DNA of 64,000 nt from assembly GCA_965116155.1 (NCBI GenBank), contig OZ220488.1:1302001-1366000 (forward strand), in the 5' to 3' direction. The notes below the pieces were generated by a model that saw only the letters and a list, made by a program, of their open reading frames with translations, made no database searches and was not told where the DNA came from. Position numbers and translations under genes: made by a program. Positions 43,597 to 52,268 of this stretch are shown here, one piece after another. Positions within the stretch are counted from its first letter, which is position 1. Every line of letters starts with the position of its first letter. This stretch comes from G965116155 sp965116155 (GTDB lineage: Bacteria > Bdellovibrionota > Bdellovibrionia > Bdellovibrionales > UBA1609).

Positions 43597-44117
43597 TAAT
43601 TGCCTACAACGATCTCTATAGGCGAGGGTCGGGCTTTGGCAAACTCCATATTTTTATCTTCTTGATGAGGGTTTTGTACTACGGCATAAAAGCTCGCCCC
43701 CAACTCCATAAGCTTGTGGGCCTTGTCGCTAGGACTTAACACCCCATAATGACCCGGGCTCTTGGGGCTGCGCACAATGCGCGCCCTTTTGATACTTGCT
43801 TGTCCCTCTGGCTTGCCTGCATCCAAGGCATATAAATCCACCACTCCATAAGCCCCTAAGACTGAGTCTATGCTTTTAAAATTCACCAACTCCACAGGCA
43901 CTAGCACATGCCCTTTAGGAATAAAAGTCGCAATCGGCTTATCGGGCTCTGCTTTTGGAGCGCTATCTTCAGCAGAACCTAAGTCGTAAATCAAAGCTAA
44001 AGCAAACACTCCCCCCACTAAAGCCGCAATAATCCCCTTAGCTTTGGTGGTTTGTGTTTCGCCCACCATGCCATCTAAAAAGGCTGTAATCATTTTTTGC
44101 AATTTTTTGTAAAGCAT
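43596..44117 (-). CDS. Single-TM protein of unknown function upstream of truB
   Basis: A 173-residue protein with a cytosolic N-terminal part of about 27 residues, one membrane helix (GIIAALVGGVFALALIYDLG) and a periplasmic domain of about 110 residues with IPKGHVLVPVELVNFKSIDSVLG and GHYGVLSPSDKAHKLMELG. The domain vaguely recalls SAF/CpaB-like proteins of pilus assembly, but key features are missing and I do not assign it. Its stop overlaps the truB start and a small TM gene lies 3 bases upstream, so the three genes form one run with fadD. Confidence 0.65.
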   Translation of the reverse strand: MLYKKLQKMITAFLDGMVGETQTTKAKGIIAALVGGVFALALIYDLGSAEDSAPKAEPDKPIATFIPKGHVLVPVELVNFKSIDSVLGAYGVVDLYALDAGKPEGQASIKRARIVRSPKSPGHYGVLSPSDKAHKLMELGASFYAVVQNPHQEDKNMEFAKARPSPIEIVVGN

Positions 44118-44120
44118 GTG

Positions 44121-44327
44121 TTAACTCACAGTCTTAAACAGGTGCTGTTTTTGTAACTCTAAAAAAATCACCTCCCCCACGCCCCAAATGGCAAAACAAA
44201 AAACCATCAGCGAGCAAAATACCACTAAAAACTCCCACACCACAACGCCTTTGTCACAAATCCCTAAAATGCTTGGTGCTCGCAGGCTGGGTGTATTTTT
44301 AGTATTAGCAGGCTTTTTTTGTGTCAT
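44121..44327 (-). CDS. Small single-TM protein overlapping the fadD end
   Basis: A 68-residue protein starting at ATG 44327 inside the last codons of fadD, with GGAG 9 bases upstream. It has a polar N terminus and one membrane helix (VVWEFLVVFCSLMVFCFAIWGVG). A longer frame to 44369 exists but would overlap fadD further and lacks a ribosome site. Coding status rests on the coupling with fadD and the next gene. No family recognised. Confidence 0.5.
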   Translation of the reverse strand: MTQKKPANTKNTPSLRAPSILGICDKGVVVWEFLVVFCSLMVFCFAIWGVGEVIFLELQKQHLFKTVS

Positions 44328-46005
44328 TGTTTTTTGTCTCCAGAAGTTTACGCCGCAGTACTTTGCCAATAGGGCTCTTAGGCAGTTCTGATTTGATCTC
44401 TAAGCCTCTAGGAGTTTTATAAGCCACCAGTTTGTCGCGGCAAAATTTTTGCAAATCCGGCAAATCCAGCGACGCGCCTTGTTTTAACACGGCAAACACC
44501 TTTACGCTTTCTCCCGTTTTAGGGTGTGGCACACCTACGGCTGCAATCTCCGCCACAGCAGGGTGCTGCATGCAGATATCCTCAACCTCGTTAGGGTACA
44601 CATTAAAGCCCGATACCAAAATCATGTCCTTTTTACGGTCCACTAATTTTACATAACCATCATCCGCTACTGATGCTACATCCCCCGTACGTAACCAGGA
44701 CTCTTGCAAAACTTTGGCGGTTTCTTCAGGGCGCTCCCAATAGCCCTGCATCACCTGCGGGCCCTTTACCCAGAGCTCGCCAGGCTCTGTACCTTTGACA
44801 TCCTCCCCCTTGTCGTTAACTACACGAACCTGTGTCGAGGGCACTGGCAAGCCTACAGTGCTAAGGCGGTTTTTTGCTGGATCAAAAGGGTTCACGCAAA
44901 CAACAGGCGAAGCCTCAGTCAGGCCATAGCCTTCTACAATGTACTGGCCAGTGATTTGCTTCCAATGCTCTTGCACCTGCGACTGCACCGCGGCGCCACC
45001 CCCTACAGAGATTTTGAGCTTTGAGAAATCTAAAAGCCTAAATTCCTCCCTGTTACACAAAGCCGCAAACAGAGTGTTGACACCCGTAAAAACCGTAAAA
45101 GGAGTTTTGCTTAAAACCTTTGTAAAAGCCTCCATGTCCCTGGGATTAGGAATCAAAACACTCTTTGCTCCCTGGCGCAACATGCACAGCCCATTCACCA
45201 CGAGAGCAAAAATATGGTACAGAGGCAAAGCCGTAATCACCACCTCTTTGCCGGGCTCTAATATTTTGTCTAAACCCCAATGGTGCACTTGCAGCATATT
45301 GGCGCAAACATTACGGTGCGACAGCATCGCCCCCTTAGACACACCCGTTGTGCCACCCGTGTATTGCAAAAAAGCCAAATCCTCAGACAGTATGTGGGGC
45401 TTTTTTAGCGGGCGGTAGGCGCCTGCCTTTAAGGCCTGCGGCAAGTTATAGCTTTGGGGCAAGTTATAAGCAGGGACCATTTTTTTAACTTTGCGCACCG
45501 CCCAGTTTGTGAGCATTCCCTTGGGCCAAGGCATTAAGTCTCCCACCTGCGCTGTTACTGCATGCTGCAAAGGAGTTTGGTCCCATATGTTTTGCAGTTT
45601 GTGCGCAAAGTTTTCAAAGATCACAATAGCCTTGGCGCCAGAGTCTTTTAGCTGATGCTGCATCTCGCGCTCGGTGTACAGAGGGTTAACATTTACCACA
45701 ACCAAGCCCGCACGCAAGGCGCCTATTAGAGCCACAGAGTAGCTGAGTATATTGGGTAGTTGCAGGGCTATGCGATCGCCTTTTTCAAGGCGCAGGACAT
45801 TTTGCAAAAACCCCGCAAACTGCAAAGATTTTGCATCGAGCTCTTTGTAACTCAGCTGCGCCCCCATGCACTCTAGAGCCGGTGCACTGGCAAAGCGCTT
45901 AAAGGCGGTTTCAATCTCCTGCACTAAGTTAATGTCTTGAGGCAGTTCGATATTATGAGGCACTCCCTCAGAGTAACTTTTAAGCCATTGTTTTGCTTCT
46001 ATCAT
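44305..46005 (-). CDS. fadD: Long-chain fatty-acid--CoA ligase
   Basis: An AMP-forming acyl-CoA synthetase that activates fatty acids for beta-oxidation. The start ATG 46005 (MIEAKQWLKSYSEG) follows GGGGAG and gives 566 residues, close to E. coli FadD; the longer frame is not needed. The P-loop-like motif is LQYTGGTTGVSKGAMLSH, then VEGYGLTEASPVVCVNP, the adenylate motif LRTGDVASVADDGYVKLVDRKK (written here as two parts: LRTGDVA and DRKKDMILVSGFNVYPNEV) and the Lys in PIGKVLRR. It belongs to the acyl-CoA network of the window. Confidence 0.94.
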   Translation of the reverse strand: MIEAKQWLKSYSEGVPHNIELPQDINLVQEIETAFKRFASAPALECMGAQLSYKELDAKSLQFAGFLQNVLRLEKGDRIALQLPNILSYSVALIGALRAGLVVVNVNPLYTEREMQHQLKDSGAKAIVIFENFAHKLQNIWDQTPLQHAVTAQVGDLMPWPKGMLTNWAVRKVKKMVPAYNLPQSYNLPQALKAGAYRPLKKPHILSEDLAFLQYTGGTTGVSKGAMLSHRNVCANMLQVHHWGLDKILEPGKEVVITALPLYHIFALVVNGLCMLRQGAKSVLIPNPRDMEAFTKVLSKTPFTVFTGVNTLFAALCNREEFRLLDFSKLKISVGGGAAVQSQVQEHWKQITGQYIVEGYGLTEASPVVCVNPFDPAKNRLSTVGLPVPSTQVRVVNDKGEDVKGTEPGELWVKGPQVMQGYWERPEETAKVLQESWLRTGDVASVADDGYVKLVDRKKDMILVSGFNVYPNEVEDICMQHPAVAEIAAVGVPHPKTGESVKVFAVLKQGASLDLPDLQKFCRDKLVAYKTPRGLEIKSELPKSPIGKVLRRKLLETKNNDTKKAC

Positions 46006-46260
46006 CACCCATGTCTCCCCTTTTTTGTTTTTTGCGCGGTCTTTAACTCTTTTATGCAAGTGTGTGGTTTGGGGCGCCAGTAGTACTGTCTCTCATCCAT
46101 ACCAGACCTACATGGACACAGTATAAGCTGCACTAGTAAAAAACAGCTACGCCGCACAGCGTAAAAGCTATGCGCAAGAACGCCAGTCTTTCGTTTCACT
46201 ATGCCTGCCTGGCAGGGCCCGAAGGGTCCGGATACCAGGCGGGCCAATAACAACTGGGAA

Positions 46261-46308
46261 CCATAAAAGCACATCTCACACTATTAGGTGTGAGATGTGC
46301 TTTTATGG
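46261..46308. repeat. Perfect 21-bp palindrome (class III hairpin) at the end of a permease gene
   Basis: Strands 46261-46281 and 46288-46308 are exact reverse complements around TATTAG. The ends read CCATAAAAGC and GCTTTTATGG. On the minus strand it encodes the last residues (HKSTSHT) and stop of the permease and could act as its terminator. The bases 46006-46260 hold degenerate element fragments (CTAGTAAAA near 46132; an imperfect palindrome around GGGCCCGAAGGGTCC) and the fadD promoter region. Confidence 0.85.
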
Positions 46309-47471
46309 TCACGCCTTAGAATCCAGGCTAAGAGTAGGCATAGGCTTCCTACGCCCAAAAAAATGCCTGAGCTCGGCTCAGAGGGCAGGGTGGTGTCGTA
46401 GTAAATATCGGGCAGTATGTCTAAGGGCCACCATTTTAAATAAAACGCTACTCCCGCGCCCCAAAAAATGCCCGCTACTGCACTAAGGGCAAAAAGCCAA
46501 AAGCTGATATTAGCAAAAATCAGGCCCAGTTGTTTTTGCGGCACCCCTAGAGCGTGCAGGATTTTAATGTCTTGTTTTTTTTGCGTTAAAAGCAAAGCCT
46601 TTAAGCCAAATACAGAAAAAGAAGTAATCAAAACACTTAGCACCAAGAACAGCGCGATGAGTATTTTTTCGATCCTTAAGGCATAAAACAGCAGCCGGTT
46701 GCGCTCGGCCCAGCTTTTAATGCTAAATTCCGCCCCCTGCATGGATAGGCTTTTGCTCCACATGGTTTTCAAGCGCTCTGCCTTGTGGGGGTTTGTAAGC
46801 CACAGCTCAACGCCATGCATTTTAGTACTGCCCCAGCGGAAGTTAAAATGCTTCGACCCCATGGGGTAAAATACAAAGCCTTGAGGCTGCTCGCTAGAGT
46901 CCTCTAAAACCCGAGCCACTTGAACTGCGTTAAAATTCAACCCATCCCCTATGGGTAGCAGTAGGTTTTCGCTGGGTGCTATAAGCAGCTCTTCGCCGAC
47001 AAAGCTTATCAAGCGCTGGGCTAAAAAAGATCCCAACACCACCTGCTTGGGGGTGAGCTTTGCGCTCGTGCCATTACCTGCGTCATTATCTGTGCCATTA
47101 TTGGGGTAGAGCTTTTGCAAATCCTCTTGCGGCAAGGCCTTAGCGATGGCTCCGCTAAACAGCCCCTCGTGATTTAAAACTATAATATCTTGCTCTGCAA
47201 AAGGGCGTGCGTAAGAGTAGTGCGGCAGAGCTTTGGCTGTGGCTAAAGCTTTATCGGCACGGGCCTTGCTGGAGCTTTGCAGCACCAAGTGCGCTTCGCG
47301 CTTTAGTAGTTTTTTTTGCAAGCTCTGATTAAAACCATTTACCACGCTTAAGCACAGCACCAAGGCGCCCACCGCTATGCACACCGAGGCTCCACTAAGG
47401 CGCATAAGGGTTTTTATGACCGAGTGCGCGCGGGGCGAAAAAGCATAACGCAAAAAAAGCTCTAAACTCAT
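46284..47471 (-). CDS. LolC/LolE-family ABC transporter permease
   Basis: An inner-membrane permease of the lipoprotein-releasing type. From ATG 47471 (MSLELFLRYAFSP, like the LolC/E start) it has 395 residues. One N-terminal helix (ASVCIAVGALVLCLSVVNGF), a large periplasmic domain of about 200 residues and three C-terminal helices form the MacB/FtsX-like layout. A longer start at 47585 is possible but would overlap the divergent gene. The family loads lipoproteins from the inner membrane onto LolA. The ATPase LolD is not nearby. The final HKSTSHT is encoded by a hairpin repeat. Confidence 0.82.
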   Translation of the reverse strand: MSLELFLRYAFSPRAHSVIKTLMRLSGASVCIAVGALVLCLSVVNGFNQSLQKKLLKREAHLVLQSSSKARADKALATAKALPHYSYARPFAEQDIIVLNHEGLFSGAIAKALPQEDLQKLYPNNGTDNDAGNGTSAKLTPKQVVLGSFLAQRLISFVGEELLIAPSENLLLPIGDGLNFNAVQVARVLEDSSEQPQGFVFYPMGSKHFNFRWGSTKMHGVELWLTNPHKAERLKTMWSKSLSMQGAEFSIKSWAERNRLLFYALRIEKILIALFLVLSVLITSFSVFGLKALLLTQKKQDIKILHALGVPQKQLGLIFANISFWLFALSAVAGIFWGAGVAFYLKWWPLDILPDIYYDTTLPSEPSSGIFLGVGSLCLLLAWILRRDHKSTSHT

Positions 47472-47567
47472 TAGGGCGCTGGGGTTATTTGACAGCTTGT
47501 TTGACAGCTTGGTGTCTTTGGTGTTTGCTGTGGCGGTATGGGGTAACTCTGGCGGCATATAAAGTTT

Positions 47568-48278
47568 ATGGACAAGTTTACGCAAAAATTCACCCCCACT
47601 GTACAGGTTTTCACCCGCAACTCACAAGGCCTGCCTGTGGTGGGTTTTGCTTTTTCAAAAACTCCACGCGTCTCATCTAAAGTGCTGGGGCCCAAGGTGC
47701 TGGTGTTGGGGGGAGTGCATGGGGACGAGCCTGAGGGCATAGCAGCTGCTTGGGGCTTAATTGATAGCTGTTATGGCAGTATGCCTGATGTGGAGCTTTT
47801 GATTATGCCCGTATTTAATCCTTATGGAGCCATGCATGCGCGCCGGCAAAACGCGGCCGGGGTGGATCTTAACCGCAATCTGCCTTCGCAAGACTGGAGC
47901 CCTCAGCCCACTAAGCCCAAATACCAACCGGGCCCCAAGCCTGCAAGCGAGCCCGAAACCCAAGCCCTGGTGCAGCACTTGGCTCAGGCGCAGACACGGC
48001 CGGATATTATTATCTCTCTACACTCTTGGCATCCTATGCTAAACACCAACGGAGACTGCAGCCCCGTAGTGGAGCGCATTGCAGAGGTAACGGGGTATAA
48101 AATCACGCCCGACATCGGTTACCCTACGCCGGGTAGTTTGGGCGCTTATTGTCAGGAGCTGGGGGTGCCTTGCTTGACTTACGAGATCGAGCGCGGCTTA
48201 GCATTAGAGCGGGTTATTTTGCAGCATGTGCCTGCTTTGCAAGAGGGTTTAAAGGCCATGGCAAAAGGCCGCACTTAG
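47568..48278 (+). CDS. M14-family zinc peptidase, MpaA-like murein peptide amidase
   Basis: A 236-residue zinc carboxypeptidase fold enzyme. Zinc ligands are His and Glu in GGVHGDEPEG and the later His in SLHSWHP; the substrate-binding NPYGAMHARRQ then GVDLNRN and the general base in TYEIER complete the set. Size and the short single-domain layout match MpaA, which cuts the gamma-D-Glu-mDAP bond of recycled murein peptides. dapD, making mDAP precursors, starts 18 bases later, which supports a role in DAP supply. No signal peptide is visible, in line with a cytosolic location. Confidence 0.82.
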   Translation: MDKFTQKFTPTVQVFTRNSQGLPVVGFAFSKTPRVSSKVLGPKVLVLGGVHGDEPEGIAAAWGLIDSCYGSMPDVELLIMPVFNPYGAMHARRQNAAGVDLNRNLPSQDWSPQPTKPKYQPGPKPASEPETQALVQHLAQAQTRPDIIISLHSWHPMLNTNGDCSPVVERIAEVTGYKITPDIGYPTPGSLGAYCQELGVPCLTYEIERGLALERVILQHVPALQEGLKAMAKGRT

Positions 48279-48296
48279 CAACTAAGAGGAGCGCAG

Positions 48297-49106
48297 ATGA
48301 ACTTAGAAGACCGCATTCAAAGCGTGGCGCAAAAGGGCGCAAGCTGGCAGCCCACTGCAGACGAGGCCAAGTGGGTGCAGGAGGCTATTGCGCTTTTAGA
48401 TAGCGGCGCCAAAAGGGTGTGTGAGGTTTTGCCGGATTCTTCTTTGCGCGTGCACAAGTGGTTGCAGCAGGCAATTTTGCTGTATTTTAAAATTCAACCT
48501 ATGCAAAAAACTAAGGCTGGCGATTTGCATTTTTACGATAAAGTCCCACTCAAGCGCCCCGCCCCCGGGGTGCGGGTGGTGCCTCCTGCAACGGTGCGCT
48601 ACGGGGCTTTTGTAGAATCCGGCGCTGTGCTGATGCCTTGTTATATTAACATTGGCGCGCGTGTGGGTGCGGGCACCATGGTAGACACCTGGGCCACTGT
48701 GGGCTCGTCAGCTCAAGTGGGGCGCCGGGTGCATCTTTCGGGTGGTGTAGGCTTAGGCGGAGTGTTGGAGCCCCTAGGGGCGCAGCCTGTTGTCATAGAG
48801 GATGATGTTTTTTTAGGTTCGCGTGCTGTTGTGGTGGAGGGAGTGCGGGTCCGCAAAGGCGCCGTTATAGGCGCAGGTGTTGTGCTGACGGCTTCTACCC
48901 CGATTATTGATGTGAGCGGGGGTGTAGAAAAAACCTACAAAGGCGAAGTGCCCGAAAACACCGTGGTCGTGCCTGGGCAAAGGCCTAAGACCTTTGCTTC
49001 TGGCAGCACGTATTCCGTGCCCTGCGCCCTTATTATTGGCAAGCGTCACAAGGGTACAGACCAAAAAACCGCCCTCAACGAAGCCTTGCGGAGCCACTCG
49101 CCATAA
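48297..49106 (+). CDS. dapD: 2,3,4,5-tetrahydropyridine-2,6-dicarboxylate N-succinyltransferase
   Basis: DapD succinylates tetrahydrodipicolinate in the succinylase branch of lysine and meso-DAP synthesis. The 269-residue chain has the helical N-terminal domain, then a left-handed beta-helix with hexapeptide repeats (YGAFVESGAVLMPCYINIGA, VGAGTMVDTWATVGS, GRRVHLSGGVGLGGVLEP) and the C-terminal KGEVPENTVVVPGQRPKTF. Length is near the E. coli 274. ATG 48297 follows AAGAGGAGCGCAG. It forms a pair with the MpaA-like gene. Confidence 0.96.
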   Translation: MNLEDRIQSVAQKGASWQPTADEAKWVQEAIALLDSGAKRVCEVLPDSSLRVHKWLQQAILLYFKIQPMQKTKAGDLHFYDKVPLKRPAPGVRVVPPATVRYGAFVESGAVLMPCYINIGARVGAGTMVDTWATVGSSAQVGRRVHLSGGVGLGGVLEPLGAQPVVIEDDVFLGSRAVVVEGVRVRKGAVIGAGVVLTASTPIIDVSGGVEKTYKGEVPENTVVVPGQRPKTFASGSTYSVPCALIIGKRHKGTDQKTALNEALRSHSP

Positions 49107-49153
49107 ACCCCAAGCTAGTGTATGCTGGCTGTTGGGATTATCTGGAGGAATGC

Positions 49154-49480
49154 ATGATCAAGCTCAGTGCCAAGGCATGCGCGCGCATTAACAACCTGCG
49201 TCAAGAAGAGGGTGCGGGTGCGGAGGATTATTTGCGTATAGAGGTCAAGCGGGGTGGGTGTAGTGGTTTTTCTTACAAAATGTCTTTTGACAAAAACAGA
49301 GCTCCGCACGACCATGTGTTTGCTCAGCAGGATGTGCAGATTGCGGTGTCTAAGGAGCACATTTTGTATCTAGCGGGTTTAGAGCTCGATTATCAAGGGG
49401 GCCTTAATGGGCAGGGGTTTGTTTTTGACAACCCCAATGCTTCTAAAAACTGCGGCTGTGGCACATCGTTTGCCGTTTAG
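49154..49480 (+). CDS. A-type iron-sulfur carrier (IscA/ErpA/HesB family)
   Basis: A 108-residue Fe-S cluster carrier. ATG 49154 follows GGAGGAATGC. The three cluster-binding Cys are present: VKRGGCSGFSYKM and, at the end, KNCGCGTSFAV. It could serve as IscA, SufA or ErpA; the genes around it (dapD and a PLP lyase) do not decide. It is transcribed with the tryptophanase-family gene that starts 12 bases later, which is itself an unusual combination. Confidence 0.92.
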   Translation: MIKLSAKACARINNLRQEEGAGAEDYLRIEVKRGGCSGFSYKMSFDKNRAPHDHVFAQQDVQIAVSKEHILYLAGLELDYQGGLNGQGFVFDNPNASKNCGCGTSFAV

Positions 49481-49492
49481 GGGGTTTGGCCA

Positions 49493-50950
49493 ATGAGTAA
49501 TATGCATTTTATTGCTGGGGGTGGGGGCAAAGGGCCGGGCAATACGCCGTTGCGTGGTGCTATGGTGCCGCCGCCGTATAGGATTAAGAGCGTGGAGCCT
49601 ATACGGTTGCTGAGTTTTAAGGAGCGGCAGGAGCATATCCGTGCGGCTCAGTTAAATGTGTTTGCTTTGCCGGCGCATAGTGTTTATGTGGACCTGCTTA
49701 CAGACTCTGGCACAGGGGCGATGAGCCATAACCAGTGGGCGGCTATTATGCGTGGCGATGAGTCTTATGCTGGCAGTCGTAGTTTTGAGCGCTTAAGACA
49801 GAGCGTGCAAGACCTATGGGGGCATGGGGTGGTGTTGCCGGCCCATCAAGGGCGGGGCGCGGAGCATGTGTTGTTTTCTTGTGTGCTATCTGGGGGGGGG
49901 AAGTTTTTTGTTCCCAATAATACGCACTTTGATACTACGCGCGCTAATGTTGAGCAGCTAGGTGGCACGGCTGTGGATTTGCCTTGTAAGCAGAGTACCG
50001 ATTTGCGCAGCGAGTATCCGTTTAAGGGCAATATGGACTGCGAGGCTTTGGAGAATCTGCTAAAGCGTTACGGTTCGCAGGGTGTGCCGGTTGTGATGAT
50101 GACTTTAACTAACAACAGCTGTGGTGGGCACCCGGCGAGTTTGGAAAATCTGCGTCAGGTGCGGCGCATAGTGGACTCTTACGGGGCGATGTTATTTTTG
50201 GATGCATGCCGGGTTTCGGAGAATGCGTTTTTTATTAAAAAGTACGAGCCGGGTTTTGCGCAAGTGGGTGTGCGGGAGATTTTGCGTCAAATTTTAAGCC
50301 TGGCTGATGGTTGCACGATGTCAGCTAAAAAGGACGCCATTGTAAACGTGGGGGGTTTTATTAGTTTAAAGACTAATAAAAACCCTTTGTACGAGGCTTT
50401 GTGTGAAAAACTTATTTTGTACGAGGGCTTTAAGACCTACGGTGGTTTGGCGGGGCGCGATTTAGAAGCCATTGCGGTGGGTTTGCAAGAGGGTGCAGAC
50501 GAGGCTTATTTGGAACACCGTATAGAGCAGGTGGCTTTGCTCGCGCGTTTGTTAGAGGCTGCGGATATTAAGACGGTGCGGCCGACGGGGGGGCATGCGG
50601 TGTATGTGGATGCGGCGCACTTTTTGCCGCACTTAAAGCCAGAGGAGTTTCCTGGGCAGGCTTTGGCGGTGGCTTTATATGTAGAGGGTGGTGTGCGTGC
50701 TGTAGAGGTGGGATCGTTGATGTTTGATAAGAGTGCGGCGCATGAGATGCTGCGCTTAGCGGTGCCGCGTCGTGTTTATACCAATGAGCATATTTTGTAC
50801 GTAGCAGAGTGTTTTAAAAGGCTTTACAAAAAGCGCTCTAGTATTAGGGGTGTGCGTTTGGTTAAAGAGCCTAAGTGTTTGCGGCATTTCACCGCCCAAA
50901 TGGAGTGGGTCGCAGCTGAGAGGCATAAAAGCCAACTCTCACGCCTTTAG
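49493..50950 (+). CDS. Tryptophanase / tyrosine phenol-lyase family enzyme
   Basis: A PLP-dependent beta-eliminating lyase of 485 residues that releases indole from Trp or phenol from Tyr with pyruvate and ammonia. Diagnostic segments are PPPYRIKSVEPI, DLLTDSGTGAMSHNQWAAIMRGDE, YAGSRSF, PAHQGRGAEH, TLTNNSCGGHPASLENL, LFLDACRVSENAFFIK, the PLP lysine in TMSAKKDAIVN and KCLRHFTAQM. I cannot decide between tryptophanase and tyrosine phenol-lyase from these; tryptophanase is slightly favoured. A Gly-rich stretch (AGGGGKGPG) is added at the N terminus. The end HKSQLSRL-stop is encoded by the left arm of a 23-bp palindrome. Confidence 0.9.
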   Translation: MSNMHFIAGGGGKGPGNTPLRGAMVPPPYRIKSVEPIRLLSFKERQEHIRAAQLNVFALPAHSVYVDLLTDSGTGAMSHNQWAAIMRGDESYAGSRSFERLRQSVQDLWGHGVVLPAHQGRGAEHVLFSCVLSGGGKFFVPNNTHFDTTRANVEQLGGTAVDLPCKQSTDLRSEYPFKGNMDCEALENLLKRYGSQGVPVVMMTLTNNSCGGHPASLENLRQVRRIVDSYGAMLFLDACRVSENAFFIKKYEPGFAQVGVREILRQILSLADGCTMSAKKDAIVNVGGFISLKTNKNPLYEALCEKLILYEGFKTYGGLAGRDLEAIAVGLQEGADEAYLEHRIEQVALLARLLEAADIKTVRPTGGHAVYVDAAHFLPHLKPEEFPGQALAVALYVEGGVRAVEVGSLMFDKSAAHEMLRLAVPRRVYTNEHILYVAECFKRLYKKRSSIRGVRLVKEPKCLRHFTAQMEWVAAERHKSQLSRL

Positions 50951-50977
50951 GCGTGAGAGTTGGCTTTTATGCTACGC
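50923..50977. repeat. Perfect 23-bp palindrome (class III hairpin) at the lyase gene end
   Basis: Strands 50923-50945 and 50950-50972 are exact reverse complements around TTTA, with ends GCATAAAAGCC and GGCTTTTATGC followed by TACGC. The stop codon of the lyase lies in the loop. It would make a strong transcription terminator-like stem. A partial copy of its tip and right arm lies at 51058-51093, with an imperfect GC-rich palindrome (GGCGCCGGTGGCGCC) between them. Confidence 0.88.
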
Positions 50978-51096
50978 GCTGCTATTTGGCTCGCCTGGGG
51001 ACCGGCGCCGGTGGCGCCTGCCAGGCAAGCATGGTGATACGACAGTTTGGCAGTTGTGCCTTTAAGGCGTGAGAGTTGGCTTTTATGCTACGCACT

Positions 51097-51227
51097 ACAG
51101 GCTCATAGATCCCTTATAGGCCGCAAAATAACCTTGAGGCTGCCGTTTGTCCTCTTGGCTAACGTCTCTTGCAGAGGCTGCCAAGGGACTGCTTTTGAGC
51201 TCAAGGTTATTTTGCTAGCGCTCTAAC
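51097..51227 (+). repeat. Class I hairpin with AAAATAACCTTGAG stem
   Basis: The conserved arm ACAGGCTCATAGATCCC and TTATAGGCCGC precede arms AAAATAACCTTGAG and CTCAAGGTTATTTT, a perfect 14-bp pair. The tip holds TCTTGGCTAACG and GAGGCTGCCAA. It closes GCTAGCGCTCTAAC at 51214-51227, exactly next to the stop codon of the matrixin on the minus strand. Confidence 0.9.
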
Positions 51228-52007
51228 TTATGAAGGTTCCAAGGCAGTGCCGTATGCACAACGAATGGCCGCAATGTCAGAATCTCCTATGCGCTGCAAG
51301 TGCCTTGAAACTTTGGGGTTCATTATACTTTTAGGGTCTTTCGTATTGTGATTCAGGCCTAGTATATGCCCCATTTCATGAAGCATTAGATTAAGAAAGG
51401 AGTATTGTTTCCAAACCTTAGATTTGTCTTGAGTAGCATAAAACTGGAAGTCGCGATCGTTGACCCATATTTGCGACCACAACCCGGCCCGCGCATACCC
51501 AACGGCTTCGCCTTTTGCATAAGTGAAAGTAGAAGCTACAAGAGGGTCCTCCCATATAGAACCTATGCGGCCATATCCTAGCTGTACGTTGGGGCGAGCT
51601 TGGCCAAATGGATCGTGTGTTTGATCATATGGCTCCTCACGAAGGGGCTGCATTGATAAAAAAGCAGGCACCTGTGAAAAAGAGGCCACCAGCTCTAGCA
51701 GTTGGAGCATTTTGCTGGTCTTTATTTTGCTGCGCCACTCGTCGTGTGAAAAAGCGATCTCAATTTGAATGTCTGCAGGCAAGTGCTCATTCCATGCATT
51801 AGCGGCTGCTTGTATGTCTTTGTGAAAACGCTTGTCTATAGAGGGGCTCACATAAAAGACTAAGCTCTTTGTGATTTTGACATATTGAACCACTGCACCA
51901 CCCCAAAAAACAGGTGTGATGTCAGGCGACGCGCAGTGTGGCTCTTTCGCCCAGATGATTTTCCCACACAGCACTGTAGCGATAAACAACAGACCAAGCT
52001 GTTTCAT
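51228..52007 (-). CDS. Secreted matrixin-like metalloprotease, paralogue 2
   Basis: A 259-residue paralogue of the protease at 39809. The signal peptide ends IIWA, the mature start KEPHCASPDITPVFWGG and the end DIAAIRCAYG are shared, and the zinc site is HEMGHILGLNHN with the Met-turn in SIMNPKVS. Here the third metal ligand region reads LNHN rather than LDHND, so the downstream Asp is replaced. The middle region is the most divergent part. The four-cysteine two-TM gene lies 261 bases upstream on the same strand. Its stop TAA abuts a class I hairpin end. Confidence 0.86.
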   Translation of the reverse strand: MKQLGLLFIATVLCGKIIWAKEPHCASPDITPVFWGGAVVQYVKITKSLVFYVSPSIDKRFHKDIQAAANAWNEHLPADIQIEIAFSHDEWRSKIKTSKMLQLLELVASFSQVPAFLSMQPLREEPYDQTHDPFGQARPNVQLGYGRIGSIWEDPLVASTFTYAKGEAVGYARAGLWSQIWVNDRDFQFYATQDKSKVWKQYSFLNLMLHEMGHILGLNHNTKDPKSIMNPKVSRHLQRIGDSDIAAIRCAYGTALEPS

Positions 52008-52268
52008 CTTTATCTCCCATTTTTGTCACCCAATTTAAGAGCGTGGCAAAAATCGTGCCAATTGTTAAGGCTAATGAGTATGTATGGAGTGGGTTTGGCG
52101 TTTTTGTGCCCGGTGGTTAATTGCTTCCTGGCTGTCTTTTAGATCACACACAGCTGAAGCTCCAGTGGCAGGCCTCCCGCGTAAAACTTTAAAAAGTCAG
52201 CAAGGGCAAAAAGTTGCAGCTCGTTGCACTTGCCTTAGGACGAACGCAAAATTAGTACAGCGAATAAT

